This document shows, one piece after another, positions 23,020-34,453 of a stretch of 64,000 bases of DNA (its first letter is position 1; every line of letters starts with the position of its first letter). The notes below the pieces were generated by a model, which worked only from the letters and a program-made list of their open reading frames with translations, was not told the origin of the DNA and made no database searches. The DNA comes from Gavia stellata. Lineage: Eukaryota > Chordata > Aves > Gaviiformes > Gaviidae. Location of the stretch: positions 2,542,001-2,606,000 of the forward strand of contig NC_082620.1 in the NCBI RefSeq assembly GCF_030936135.1. The letters run 5' to 3'. Made by a program: the position numbers and the translations under genes.

Positions 23020-23850
23020 CCCTGCCCGCTGTGGGGCTGGGCGCAGCCCTGCTGTGGGGCCTGGCCCCCTCCATGGTGTGGGGCTGGGGTCAGGCCCTGC
23101 CCTGCCGTGCTGTGTGGAGTGGGGCCTGGCCCCCTGTGTGGTGTGGGGCTGGGGTCAGGCCCTGCCGTGCTGTGTGGAGTGGGGCCTGGCCCCCTGTATG
23201 GTGTGGGGCTGGGGTCAGGCCCTGCCGTGCTGTGTGGTGTGGGGCTTGGCCCCCTGTATGGTGTGGGGCTGGGGTCAGGCCCTGCCGTGCTGCGTGGTGT
23301 GGGGCTTGGCCCCCTGTATGGTGTGGGGCTGGGGTCAGGCCCTGCCGTGCTGCGTGGTGTGGGGCTTGGCCCCCTGTATGGTGTGGGGCTGGGGTCAGGC
23401 CCTGCCATGCTGCGTGGTGCGGGGCTTGGCCCCCTGTATGGTGTGGGGCTGGGGTCAGGCCCTGCCGTGCTGTGTGGTGAGGGGCCTGGCCCCCTGTGTG
23501 GTGTGGGGCTGGGTCAGGCCCTGCCATGCTGCATGGTGTGGGGCCTGGCCCCCTCTGTGGTGTGGGGCTGGGGTCAGGCCCTGCTTCACTGCCTGGTGTG
23601 GGGCCTGGCCCCCGGTATGGTGTGGGGCTGGGGGCTAGGGCCTACTTTGCTGTGTGGTGTGGGGCTACAGTTAGGCCCCACCATGCTGCATGGTGTGTGG
23701 TGCGGCTCCCTGCATGGCATGGAGCTGGGATCAGGCCCTGGTGCATTGAGTGGTGTGGGGCCTGGCCCCCCACGTATGGTGTGGGGCTGGGGGTGAGGCC
23801 CTGCTGTGCTGCATGCTGTGGGGCCCAGCCCCCTGTGTGGTGTGGGAGCG
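23020..23850. repeat. minisatellite, about 14 copies of a 60-bp unit
   Basis: The 60-bp unit has GTGTGGGGCTGGGGTCAGG and GGGGCCTGGCCCCC as landmarks. Copies from about 23100 to 23510 are nearly identical; later copies are progressively diverged and vary in length by a base or more. Because 60 is a multiple of three, stop-free frames persist on both strands (up to 420 codons, overlapping the CpG region), but they are repeats and not genes. The array starts about 330 bp upstream of the DDX19 start codon. Confidence 0.95.
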
Positions 23851-25460
23851 GGGCTTGCGTTTCCCATGTAATGGAGTCCCTTTGGGAACAGAAGCTCAGG
23901 GGAAGTCACAGAGCTGTGACATTTGTGAGGGAACTGCAGTTCTTTCTGTCTCTGAAATAGAGATGTAGGTGAAAAACAAGGTTGTAGAATGAGTCATGGA
24001 GGTGTAGACGTGGCAGGAACATGGAAAAGTCGTTTGTGTCCCGTCTCTTGCTGGAGGGCAGGAGCTGGCTTAGACCCGATATCAAACCTGTTCTTTAAAA
24101 CTCCTGGGATAAAGGCGAGAAAAAGGGAAAGTAGAAAGGAAAGAAGCGTGGGAAGAGCCTGCGGGATTTCCTCACTGGGCTGCCATTCCCTGTGCAGTGT
24201 TTGTGCTTCCTTGAACCTTGCATGGAAGGAGCAGCCCTCGAGGAGGGTCTTAATTTGTGATTTTATTATATGTGGCAGGACTAGTAAAATGGCCAAGCCT
24301 GTAGGCAGCAGCCAGAAGTTCCCAAGGTGATGGTTACTTCCTGGTCTCGATACTCACCCTCCCTTTTAATGAAGACACAGAGCCACTTCGTTTGCTCCTG
24401 CAGCCTGAAACTTTCAGTCTGAGCAGTTATTTCTTTCTGTGCACGAGAAATCTTGTCCATGCCTCATGTAATTTTGCTGATATTGGTGCATTAGCCCAGG
24501 CAGGACCGGGCCCTTCACTATTGCTCTTCAAACACACTGCTGTGGTTTGTTTTTTTTTTTCCTTCCAACTAAAACCTGTGATTATTGAATATTGTCATCT
24601 GATGCTTTCCCCCCATCTATCTAATTAGGGTTCCTCTTCAGAGGCGAGAGCCCCATGTCCCTCTGCACGTCAGGATCCCAACCCCCCCCAGCCACACACG
24701 TGAACTTTGGGGTCTGGCAGTTATATTTGTAGAGGTGACATCATGGCTTTTTTCCATGGCAACTCATCGCAGTGCCCAGGAGGATGCTGAACACAGGAGC
24801 TGAATGCAAGGAGATTTTCAATGGGAACAGAGCAGGCAGCCGAAAGCAAGTCTGAGACATTAATTAATTAATTAGGGTAAAAATAAAAAGGAACATGGGA
24901 AAGACAGGAGTCCCGGAGGCCGATGAGCACTTTAGCTGCAGAGAGAGAGACGCTCGTGCTTCCCAGTGTAACGTTTTCTTGCGGAGACACACAGCTCCAG
25001 CAAAGAGATGTCATTGGGATTAGCCCCATTTTAGAGGTGGGAAAATCGAGGCATAGGAAACGAGAACTGCCTGTGGCTAGGCAGCGTTAGCCGGAAGCAG
25101 ATCTTTCCAAGACCTCCCTTCTATTCCTCTGCCTTAGCTGCAATAATTTCTTGGGATTTTCAAGGCTTTGGGGGCTGTCAGTGAGGCACGATTGTGCTGG
25201 TGGTGGCGGGTGTTTCTGTGTTGCATCTTCTGTACATGAAGAAAGACTTTTCTCTGTCAGCCTCTGGGTCAGGGGTGGGTTCCTAGCGTGTGTGCTCAGC
25301 CACCCATACAGGGTCCTTGATTTTGCTAGGGACTCTGCTATCAAATAATTAAGTATTTATTCTTTTAAACATGAAATAAATATTCACATTAATTTAACAT
25401 TAAATAAATGCTTAATTCCCCTCATCAGCGGACTTTGGCTGTGCTAGAACTAGAGATCTA
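23851..25460. other. intergenic, no gene seen
   Basis: Unique sequence of mixed composition. An AT-rich patch (25340-25430) with several TTAAATAA-type motifs lies just before the CR1 insertion. Small repeats such as three ATTA units at 24862-24873 occur. No open frame here has recognisable content. Confidence 0.4.
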
Positions 25461-25704
25461 AATGGCCACAAGTTGTGTCAGGGGAGGTTTAGACTGGATA
25501 TTAGGAAAAATTTCTTCACTGAAAGGGTTGTCAGACACTGGAACAGGCTGCACAGGGAGGTGCTTGAGTCACCATCCCTGGGGGTTTTTAAAAGGTGAGG
25601 CACTTAGGGACATGGTTTAGTGGTGGACTTAGCAAGGTTAGGTTTACGGTTGGACTTGATGATCTTAAAGGTCTTTTCCAACCTAAATGATTCTATGATT
25701 CTAT
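25461..25704 (+). mobile_element. CR1 LINE fragment, 3' end
   Basis: About 244 bp matching the avian CR1 3' tail. It starts near GGCCACAAGTTGTGTCAGG, contains TTAGGAAAAATTTCTTCACT, TGGAACAGGCTG and GGACTTGATGATCTTAAAGG, and ends with ATTCTATG-ATTCTAT, the short direct repeat at CR1 ends. It is 5'-truncated, carries no coding sequence, and has small deletions relative to the remembered consensus, so it is an old dead copy. It supports an avian source. Confidence 0.93.
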
Positions 25705-28489
25705 CTCAGGAGGGCAGATGTTGCACTGTCGAATTTCATTGGAATTAACTGTGGTCCTTACCCACCAAACAGGTCGGAGGCTCCTTGTCCGTGTGCATAC
25801 CTGCTCAGAGGAGGAGGCAGTCCCTGCTTAGCCCCGTCTTACCCCTTTTTATCATCACCATCTACCAACAGGGTGGGTTTTTGTTTTTTTCCAAAGCATT
25901 CCAGGATGATGAAAACTGCATTTACATACAGAGCAGCGCATGGAAATAAAAAGAAGTGCTCATTGCTCTCCATCTAGCAGGAGATTTTGTTTAGGGTTGG
26001 GGTTTTTTCTGTTTTTTTTTTTTTTTTATCATGCCCAAACTTCCTAGCCCATTGAGGCAGGCTGTGTTTGGAGTGTGCAAACGTGAGAGCACTGTAACAT
26101 TGAAGCATGAGTGAGCTGAATAATGAGCAGACCAGAAGCCGGGAAAGCCTGCCCCGTGCTTGGCCACTGGATGCCCTTGAGCTGGGCCCATAACTCACTG
26201 GGGCTGAGCCCATAACTCACCTGGGCTGGGCCCAGGCATGAAACAGGACTGGAAATACTCCTCTGTGGTGCCTTGATGTTTAGAGATGCTGCCTACCACC
26301 AGCTATTATCTGACCCTGGGTGGGTAAGCCACAAGCTACAAGAGGGGACTTCTGCTGAGCTCAAATTCTGCTTTTAGCGTGTCCTCCCCTAAATTTTGTC
26401 TCATTTACGCCCCTGCTGCAGCCCACCTGATTTCTCAGCTGCCGCTCCCTGGGAGGAGGTGTCCCTTATCGACGTTGGGGTTTCCTAGGCATGGCCAACC
26501 TGGAGAAGATGAGGAGGAACGAACGCCGGTCGAAGGCCCCCGTGAGCTGCTTTGGCATGTGGCAGCACTTCTGAACATCACATTGATGCTCTTGGCGATG
26601 CAGCCTCACCTTCGGTGCTAAATATTAGTTCCCCCTAAAACAACTGTCTTTCTCTTCTCCCAAGGTCTCGCATCTGCCTCAGCCTCCATGTCAGATCCTG
26701 CTCTGTTTTATAAATAAATATGCTGCAGCTACCAGATTTGTTGGTATGAATCCCAGGATTTCTCCTGACATATGTTATTATTTTCTTCGTAGGAGCCAAA
26801 AGCCATAGTAAGCAAACATTTTAACAGATGCTGGAAACATGGGACGTGGGCTTCTTGGTGGCTGACTTATTTGTCTAGCAAGAACCATAAATTCTCAAGC
26901 TTCAGGGCTTAAGTCAGCCTCTGGGAGCTGGGCTTAGGGAAAAAGCTCTCAACTAGGTGTTTGCTTGCGGAGCTTCTTGCCATTTCCCTTAAAGCATGTC
27001 TTTCTCAGTGAGGACAAGATGGTTCATTAGGGATGCTATACATCTGGTCATCCCGTTCCTCCTACGGCGTGGATGTATGCTTGGAGACGAGGGGGAGAAG
27101 GAAAATGCTCCGGGTTCATCTGAATGCAGACGGAAGGGGAGACGTGGGGGTTATAGGGAAGAGATGTTTTAGCACAGAGCCCAGTGGGTGAGTTTAGGGG
27201 CTCGGTCTGCCGGTGGCAGTGGATTTACTGCTAGGGACGGGTCTGCAGTGACACTCAAACCAGGCAGATTTGCGAGCGGATCCACAACTCTGCGTAGGAT
27301 GAAGCGGGGGGAAAAACCTCTGTCCTGCAGATCGCTGCTGCATCGGGGAGCATTTCTTCTTGAGGGAGAGGGTGATAGTTTCAATGCTAGCGAAGCTACC
27401 TGTCAGCAGCAGTGCCGTTATCACTGAATTTAGGTGGCAGCGAGGAGGAGCTTTACCCACCTGTGTCCTGTGACCCAGGCTTGGTGTCCAGCTCTGCTTT
27501 GGGACAATGGCCGAGTTGGTACCCTTCCTGCTGCCTCAGTTTCCCCTTTCATCTACAAGTCGCTTTTCCTGCGTTTAAGCGTAAGCTGCTTGGGGCAGGG
27601 ACTGTATCCCGCACAAGCACATCCCTCTTACAGCATCGCTCCCCTTTGCCCGCGGGGAGGGTCCCCTTTAGACCTCCTGTATGTCCCACGGCTGGCGGGC
27701 TGCTCGGTGAGGGGCTTTGGGATGTGCCTGGGAAGGAAAGGGTGGATAAGCAGAGAAGACAACAGCAAGGGGGGAAGAGGGGAGATCTGGCCTAGGGCTG
27801 CAGAAGACCCAATTTTGGGGGGCTTTAGGATGTTTTCCTTTTTTTAAAAGAGCAAGGGGAGGACGGAGGTGGAAGGCGATGGGAGAAAGGGGGGTTATTC
27901 CCCTCCCAGCAGCTGCTGCGGAAAATCTCACCCTGGGGAGGCAAGTTGCGGTGATCGGTAAGATGAGGTCGGACGCTGGCTTGCATCTCCCTTTCTCTGC
28001 CAACTTGCCCATCTCAAGGGCATCTCCTCTACCCGGGTGGGCTTCGCCCCTTCCCCTGCAGCCCCCCGGAGCAGGAGGGGAGCGAAGGGAGGAGGCGGGA
28101 GAAGCCAGCGGTGTGTGTACAGGGTGATTGTCATGGTTACCTCCCTGACAAAACAAATGGTTCCACTTAATGATGGTCACCCAAACAGCTCCGGAAAGTG
28201 TGCGCTCATCAGCTGGCTGCCAGTGGGAAGCTGGGTGCTCGCTCTGGGAAGCGAGAAACCCTCCCCGGCTCCTGGGCAGAGCTTCGCCACAGGGGCACAT
28301 GTTGCTGCAGCCAGTTAGGTAAGCCGCCTTCCCCATCCCAGACCCCCACGGACCACCCCACAGCGCTGGCGGCCCCAGCATCGCTGCCCGATGGAGAGGG
28401 CCCAGGGGAGGGTCCACGGGGGACGAATGCCACAGGTTGCTGAGGTGGCTGTTGTGCGGCGCTCCCCCCACCCCAAGCCCTGGCGCTTG

Positions 28490-28558
28490 CTCTCTCTCCC
28501 TCTCTCCCTCCCTTTTTCTCTCTCTCTCTCTCCTTATCTCCGTCTCTCTGTGTCTTTC
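28490..28558. repeat. CT-rich microsatellite
   Basis: Nearly pure pyrimidine run (TCTCTCCC and CTCTCTCT blocks), ending in TTTCAG at 28555-28560. Confidence 0.85.
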
Positions 28559-28810
28559 AGAGACAAAAGCAGTCTGAAGCCGTGCCTGCCGCCTTCGGGA
28601 TTTCTTCTGCCCTTCCTGCCCCCCAAGCCCAGCTGTGGGCAGTTGCAGGGGTTGGCAGGAGTGGGTGAAGTTGCTCCAACCCCCCCCATCCCCTTCCTCC
28701 TCCTCCTCTTCCTCCTCCTCTCTCTTCTTCCAGGAAAGGTAAGAAAAGCAGTGGCTACTCTCCAGTTGCTCCTGCACCTTTTTAGCAGGCTGGGCTGTGT
28801 GTGCTCTGCA

Positions 28811-28843
28811 GGGGTGGGTGTGTGTGGGGGGGTGTGTGTGTGC
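28811..28843. repeat. GT/GGG simple repeat
   Basis: Alternating GTGTGT and G-runs of up to seven bases. Confidence 0.7.
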
Positions 28844-29479
28844 GGGCTGTTACTTCCCAAGGCTGTGCACAATCTCAGCACAAAGCCGCTCTGTGAAGAG
28901 ATCCCTGTCATAATATTTCTGCAGGCACAAGCCCACACTTTGCAAGCTGCTGCTTCCCTGCCTTGCCTTTTCCCAGCTGGATGGTGAGCCCTTGAGCATC
29001 GCCCCCCCCCCCAAAATCCTACAGACATTAATAGTGACTGTCTTCATCTCCCTGCAGGGAAAGCGAAGGAGGCTGGATGGGGGGGACGATGCTGCGGGTG
29101 ACGGGTTTTTGCTCTTCTGGGCAGCCAGGTGGGATATCCCAGCTGTGGACACACTGGTTTGGGGGAAGGGAGGACTGACCTTGGCAGAGTGAGGGGGATT
29201 CTGATCCCCCCTGGTAAGGGTCAAAGCACCAAGGACCTGGCTTGCATTCGCCATGCTTGACTGGGGCAGGACAGGGGTGGATGGAGAAGGGCTGTGCTGC
29301 TCCTGGGGGCCTGGCGTCTCTCCTTGGCTCCGGATGCATCCCATGCATGGTGCTGGCCGCCTGGCAGTTTTAGCCCAGCCGAAGGGTGTCTGAGCTAAAA
29401 CCTCCCTCTCTGGCTCAGCCCGGAGATCTTCTACGCACCGGCGCAGCTGCAAGCCCAGCGTGGCAGGGGTTAACTAAAC

Positions 29480-29655
29480 CCCGTATCAGAACTGCTGTCT
29501 GCACAGGGACGTGATTGACGGCTCTAGAAATGGGGCTTGGGACATGAATCACGATCCTTGAGACCCAGCTCTGGGGCAACATCGACAGCCCGAGAGACCT
29601 GCCAGGGGTATGATTGACAGTCCCCAAAATCTGGCTCTGCTGGGGCTGTCAATCG
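29480..29655. repeat. degenerate 33-bp tandem repeat
   Basis: About four diverged units carrying the landmark (T/C)GA(T/C)xGACxGxC followed by a CTGGGG-like block. The minus-strand translation shows an 11-residue period (VNHTPGRSLGL, SMLPQSWVSRI, VIHVPSPISRA, VNHVPVQTAVL), which made the period visible. Copies contain TGATTGAC elements at 29513 and 29611 and an inverted one at 29647-29654. Confidence 0.6.
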
Positions 29656-32600
29656 CGTCTCAACCTGCTGCTGCATCACCCCAGAAAGGGGGAGCCCGGC
29701 TGCATTCACTGGGTGCCCCTCTTGGCAGGGTGCTGGCAAGAGCAGTGTGCTCCCCCCACGTCCCCCCCAGTCTCCATATCCAAGGCCTCGGGGTGCCCCT
29801 TGGGGTTGCGCTGTCTGGCTCCCAAAGGGATTTATGCCTCTGGCCAGAAATCTCTGTCACCACTTTGGCAGCGGGGTACCACATTGTCACCCCGCAGCCA
29901 ACCTGCAGCGGCTCTGGGGTGAGACGCAGCGGTGGTTCTGCTGGTTTTCCCGGCAGGCGGGATACCCCGCGCTTGCGTTTTGAGGCGAGGGGAGGCTGGA
30001 GACGGGAGAATGGCTACCGGTGCTTTTCATGAGAGGTTCCCACAGGTTTGCCATGGTGGATCCGCGTCTCTTCCAGGAGGTGCTGCTCTCAACCGGCAAA
30101 GCCTCCCCTCCCTGCCCTGTGCAGGGGCTCGGACAGGAGAGTGCTGCGTGCACTGTTTAGGACACTGTTTGCTCCTACTGCTTCCTAGAAATGTTTCAGG
30201 GGGTTGATCCCAGTCCCCTGGCCAGGTTTGAGCCTCGTGCTTTGGGGGAGAGCAGCTGGAGGGGTCCTGCATGTCTTAGGCATGACCTGCAGCTGATGTG
30301 GGTCAGGTAGGCAAAGTCGGGGTCCCCCAGCAGCGTGGTCACGGCTGTTCCCCAAGCTGTGCTACCCCTGCGAAGCCAAGGGAAATACCAAAGTGTGGCT
30401 CTGCTTGAGAGCCCCGAAAGTTTGAGAAGTGCAGGGCTTCTCCTGTCTTGGTTTTGCAAACAGATGGGAGTTTGCTTCCCCGTGGCAGCTCGCCAGCAGC
30501 TTCCAGAGATGCTAACGAAGGGTTGTGGTGCAACAGGCACCCCGCCACCAGCCGGGGTGCTCCGTCCAGGGCTGTACATCTGTACATCTCCACAAGGCAC
30601 GCCGGCTGTAATCATCCTGGCAAGCCACTGGATGTCAGTGTTGATTGATACAGATGAAGCGGAAGGAATTTTTTACCCAGTGGGAGAAAAACAGTCATCC
30701 TCCGAGCAGTGTGGGTATGACCCAGGTCTGGGCTTGGACCTGGAGGTGAGATTTCCAAGGGAACCCGTTTGGGGCTGGTAAGAGGTTACAGCAGGGCGGT
30801 GCAGCGATTCAGCAGCCCAAAAATGCCCCCAGCGCACCAGGGCTGGGCTTCACATGGCTGTGTTTGCGTCTTGGGGGGCAAAAGCAGCTGGGGCCACCTC
30901 TAGACATCTGCCTTTCGGACATCGGGGCCAGGTGGGGCTGTGCCACAGGCAGCACGCCGTTTTATCGCAGCTGCCAAGTGCTGTTTTGGTTCTTACTGGC
31001 CTGTTGTCGGCTGTGGGTACCAGGGACCCTGTGGTGGTGGCACTGCTGGCACCCCAACCTGCTTCTGGGAGCTGGGCCCTGTGCAGAAGCCAGGCTGTGT
31101 GCTCACAGTTTGTTCTGTTCTTCTAGTCAATGCATGAAAATACACTTTAGAAGAGCATTATTCTGACTCCATCTTTACTACCCATGCTCAAAACCCAGAT
31201 TTTTCAATGGTACATCAGTGCTTAGAGATGCAGATGGACACCCAGACAGCTCTGAGCAGCTCTCCAGGCATCGCACCCCCTTTTCAGGCACACAAACACC
31301 CTTTCCAACCCAGTCCTTTAAAATCCAGCCCCAAACCTCACCCGTGTGTTGGGGCAGGCGCCTGCAGCCAGGTGGAGTGGCTGGTGGAAGCTCTGGGCGA
31401 GCCTGCGTGTCGCAGTGCCGTCTGCGCTCCGAAGCAAAGCCCTGCGCACGCTGCACGTCACACCGGGACTGTCCGCAGACGTCGGTGCAGCATCAGTGCC
31501 TTCCCCGTAAATCGTGCACAGAAATTGGCCGGGGATATAGCCTGGAGCGGGGCGAGCACGCTACCAGCGTCACTCCCTCCTCCGTGGCGGTGAAGAGGAA
31601 CAGATCGTCAAGGAAAGAGCATTTACAAAGCAAGGAAAAAAAAGAAAAACACGGTAGCATCCTGGTGTGCCAGGTCCTGAGCGTGGCTGGCCAAGGGATG
31701 ATTTCTGTCCCCAGCCCTGAGCTGCTCCCCGGCCGATGGGATTACGGCTGTGGGGTATTTTTGGTGAAGCAGCAAGCTGGCTGAAGGTATTCACCGATGG
31801 TTTCCCCTTCTCCTCCTGGGATGCCAAACACAGCATGAGGCCATGGGTTGTGATGCATCTGGCCAGGCACATTTGGTGGCGGTGAGGTGACACACCGAGG
31901 ACAGGGTGGATGCAGGGATGCCCTGTGCGGCAGCGATACAGGCGGTAATTTCTGGGATGTGGGGTCCTGCCAGCTCCTGTCCTGAGTGTCCAGCCCCGCG
32001 ACCTGGATGGAGACTGAGTGCAGGTCCCGGAGCAGCAAAAGCAGGATGGGGAGCAGCCGGGGGGGCTGGTGGCAAGCTCCTGGGGGGGCACAGGAGACAG
32101 ATGCCAGCTCTCTCACTGCTCTCCCCCACGTCAGCCTCCCCGCTCTCCCCTTTCCACGCTGCAGTCACTTGATGGCGTTGGCGACACGATCTGCGTGGAG
32201 CAGCCCCTGGGCTGTGCTGGCAGCAGCCGGCTGCATCCCAGCTCCATCCCAAGGGCCTTCGCAGGGGAAGCATCCAGGAAGAGCGCTCTGAGCCTTCCCT
32301 GTCCTTGTGGGGCAGTTTTTGCAGCTGGCTTAGCAGGCAGGGCTGGTCCAGGGCTCCTCCGAGCTGTGCCGGAGCTGCAGGAGAGGTGCAACTCTCCTGG
32401 CGTGCTTTATACAGGTGATGGCACGGGGCTCTGCATCCCACCAAGGGTCCCTTAACGCTTGTGCTGGCCTGGGTGATGCAGAAATCCCCCCTGGCAGAGT
32501 AGCTCCCATGGGAGGCATGTCATAAGTCTCTGTGCAGGAGAGGAGAGGGCCTTGGATCTCTACCGTGGCTGTGCCGTAAGTTGCGGCAGCCAAGAGAGCT

Positions 32601-33327
32601 GCCAGGCTGAAGTCACCCTCCTGGAGCCTGAATTCACCTCTCTGGCAACCCCATAATGAATTCCTGTTGCGCCTAGCTGGTAGAGAGCACCTTCCCCTTA
32701 TTATTTCTTGCTTGCTTTCTTCCCTAAGGCAAAATAATCCCCCCTCCTTCTTCCCCCGCCTGGCATTTAATCACTTCCCGATATCTTGATGGCCTCTGCC
32801 ATGTCTCAGCAGTGAGACGACCTTCATTATCTCTCCCTGTAGCAGGTGAACTCTTGCCAGCTCCTGACTTTACAAGCTCTGTTAGCATAGCTTGGAGCAT
32901 CCCAGTGTGTGACGGCCTCCCCTGGGCTCATGGAGGATGCTCATGGTGCCGGAGCAGCCGAGCCGGACACGTTCCTGTGTCTCCTGACCGCGCGGAGCTG
33001 CATCCCCCTGGATGCATCCCCCGACCCCCGTGGGCAGCTCCTGCCATGAGCAGCCTTTGCGGTGGAAGGAGAGGAGGATTAAATCAGGACCGGCCGAGGT
33101 TGCTGGCTGGAAATCAGGAGTGTGCCTTGAGATACAACCCTTATTACTGCCCTTCGTCTTCTCCTCTGCGGTTTTATTTGCTCAGGTGCCCTGGCTGCTC
33201 TCCCCCATCCTGGCCAGCCCTGCTTGCTCTTCCTTGCTCTCCCTTTTTCCTCCCTTAGTGCTGTTTTCCTGCCCGAGCGCTCCGTGAGCTCGTGGCCTTG
33301 ATGTCTGCCGTTCGTGTCTTCCATGGC

Positions 33328-33340
33328 ATTTGCATATAAA
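33328..33340 (+). promoter_or_regulatory. octamer plus TATA box, possible VWA5B1 core promoter
   Basis: ATTTGCAT (33328-33335) overlaps TATAAA (33335-33340), about 930 bp before the VWA5B1 first coding exon and on the same strand. A start near 33365 is possible. The exon linking it to the acceptor at 34267 was not identified, so this is a candidate only. Confidence 0.25.
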
Positions 33341-34267
33341 GGTGGTTTTAATAACGCAGGACTGCTAGGAAATGAGAAACTGATGTATTTCACTGCTGCT
33401 GGCTCCTCCTGGGCCTTGTAAATCATTGCATAAAGCATTGCAGAGCCAGCCAGGGAGAACTGCTGCCTAGCAACTTCTCTCAGTGCCCCAGGGGAGCTGG
33501 ATGTGGCCCCAGAGCTACCTGAAAGGTCTCCTTTGAATCCCTGGGTCTTGGGGGAGATGAGCTGCAATAGAAGAAAACCTGCTTGGGGGAAAAGAGTTGA
33601 AATGTAATTGGCAGAAGTAGCCACTTTGCATCTGAATGTCTCCGCTAAGCAAAGCGGAGGGATGAGTCAGCCTTTGCAGAAGGGATCTGGAGATGCGGGG
33701 CAGCAGAGCCATGCCACCACCCGAAATGCAGCGAGGACGCGAGGACGGGCTGCCTCCGGGTGGGCAAGGACATGGGAGGATGCCTGGTTCTCCCTGCCTG
33801 CTCTTCCTTCCCGCAGGCTAAAGGAAAACTCTCGGGGTCATAGTCTTATCCTGGAGAAACTTGTCAGCTTGGAGGATAATGAGAAGCAGGAGAGCCAAAA
33901 AAAGATGTTAACCCATTCTGCCCTAACTCAAAGAATAGGTGGGTGTGGGAGCTGGTGAGATGTGTGACCCACCACTGCAATGTCAACCTCTTGGGCTGCC
34001 TGTCCCCAGCCAGGCAGGTTTAATTCAAACCTCCTCCCTTGCGCCGGTGGGGATTTGGGGCAAGCGTTTGCCTTGCGTCTTCCCACCAGGGTCTTGTCTC
34101 CATTCCCATCTCCACCAGTGGAGCCACCAAGCCCAGGTCTCGTCCCGTCTCGGGTCAGTCACCTTTCTGTCCTCAGGGCTGCAGAAGCCAAAATGAGGTG
34201 GCAGGGGCACGCAAGTGTTTTGGGCACTCGGGGCTCCTCATTCATTCTCGCCCTTCTGCCTCTCCAG

Positions 34268-34314
34268 CTCACTGCGGTCCCTGACCCCACCGTCACCGAC
34301 AGACACCCGGGAAG
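34268..34314 (+). other. VWA5B1: VWA5B1 5'UTR part of the first coding exon
   Basis: A good acceptor (TGCCTCTCCAG, ending 34267) precedes the ATG by 47 nt, implying at least one upstream non-coding exon. The start codon lies in GAAGATGCC. Confidence 0.45.
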
Positions 34315-34453
34315 ATGCCAGGGCTGATTAACCGGGCAACCCGCTCCCCACTCCCCCTCTCCGCGTCGGAGGTGACGTCGTGTGTCAGCGGCTATGCCTT
34401 CGGGATGACAGCCTTGCTCACCTACCGCAACCCAGAAGCCCAGGCTTTCGAAG
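34315..34453 (+). CDS. VWA5B1: VWA5B1 coding exon 1 (residues 1-47)
   Basis: Encodes MPGLINRATRSPLPLSASEV, then SGYAFGMTALLTY, ending FEG split after its first base. The donor is AAG|GCAAGT, a GC-type site; no GT donor fits the frame of the next exon. Confidence 0.9.

Larger units (their letters stand above)
25705..34267. other. gene-poor interval before VWA5B1
   Basis: About 8.5 kb with no recognised protein gene. The largest frame (27668-28777, minus, 369 codons) is low complexity from pyrimidine tracts. The interval holds a near-duplicate CCCATAACTCAC pair (26188-26220), CT-rich tracts ending in acceptor-like CAGs (28490-28560, 28683-28733), a GT/GGG tract (28811-28843), a degenerate 33-bp repeat (29480-29655) and an octamer-TATA combination (33328-33340). 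Upstream 5'UTR exons of VWA5B1 may lie here. Confidence 0.4.

Noticed and set aside
22534-23796. 420-codon plus-strand frame, longest in the window
   Set aside because: It runs from the DDX19 CpG-rich promoter into the 60-bp minisatellite. The peptide is a 20-residue repeat and parallel frames are equally open on both strands.
27668-28777. 369-codon minus-strand frame
   Set aside because: It owes its length to CT-rich tracts read as Glu/Arg/Lys runs. No domain, no splice-consistent continuation, and other frames overlap it.
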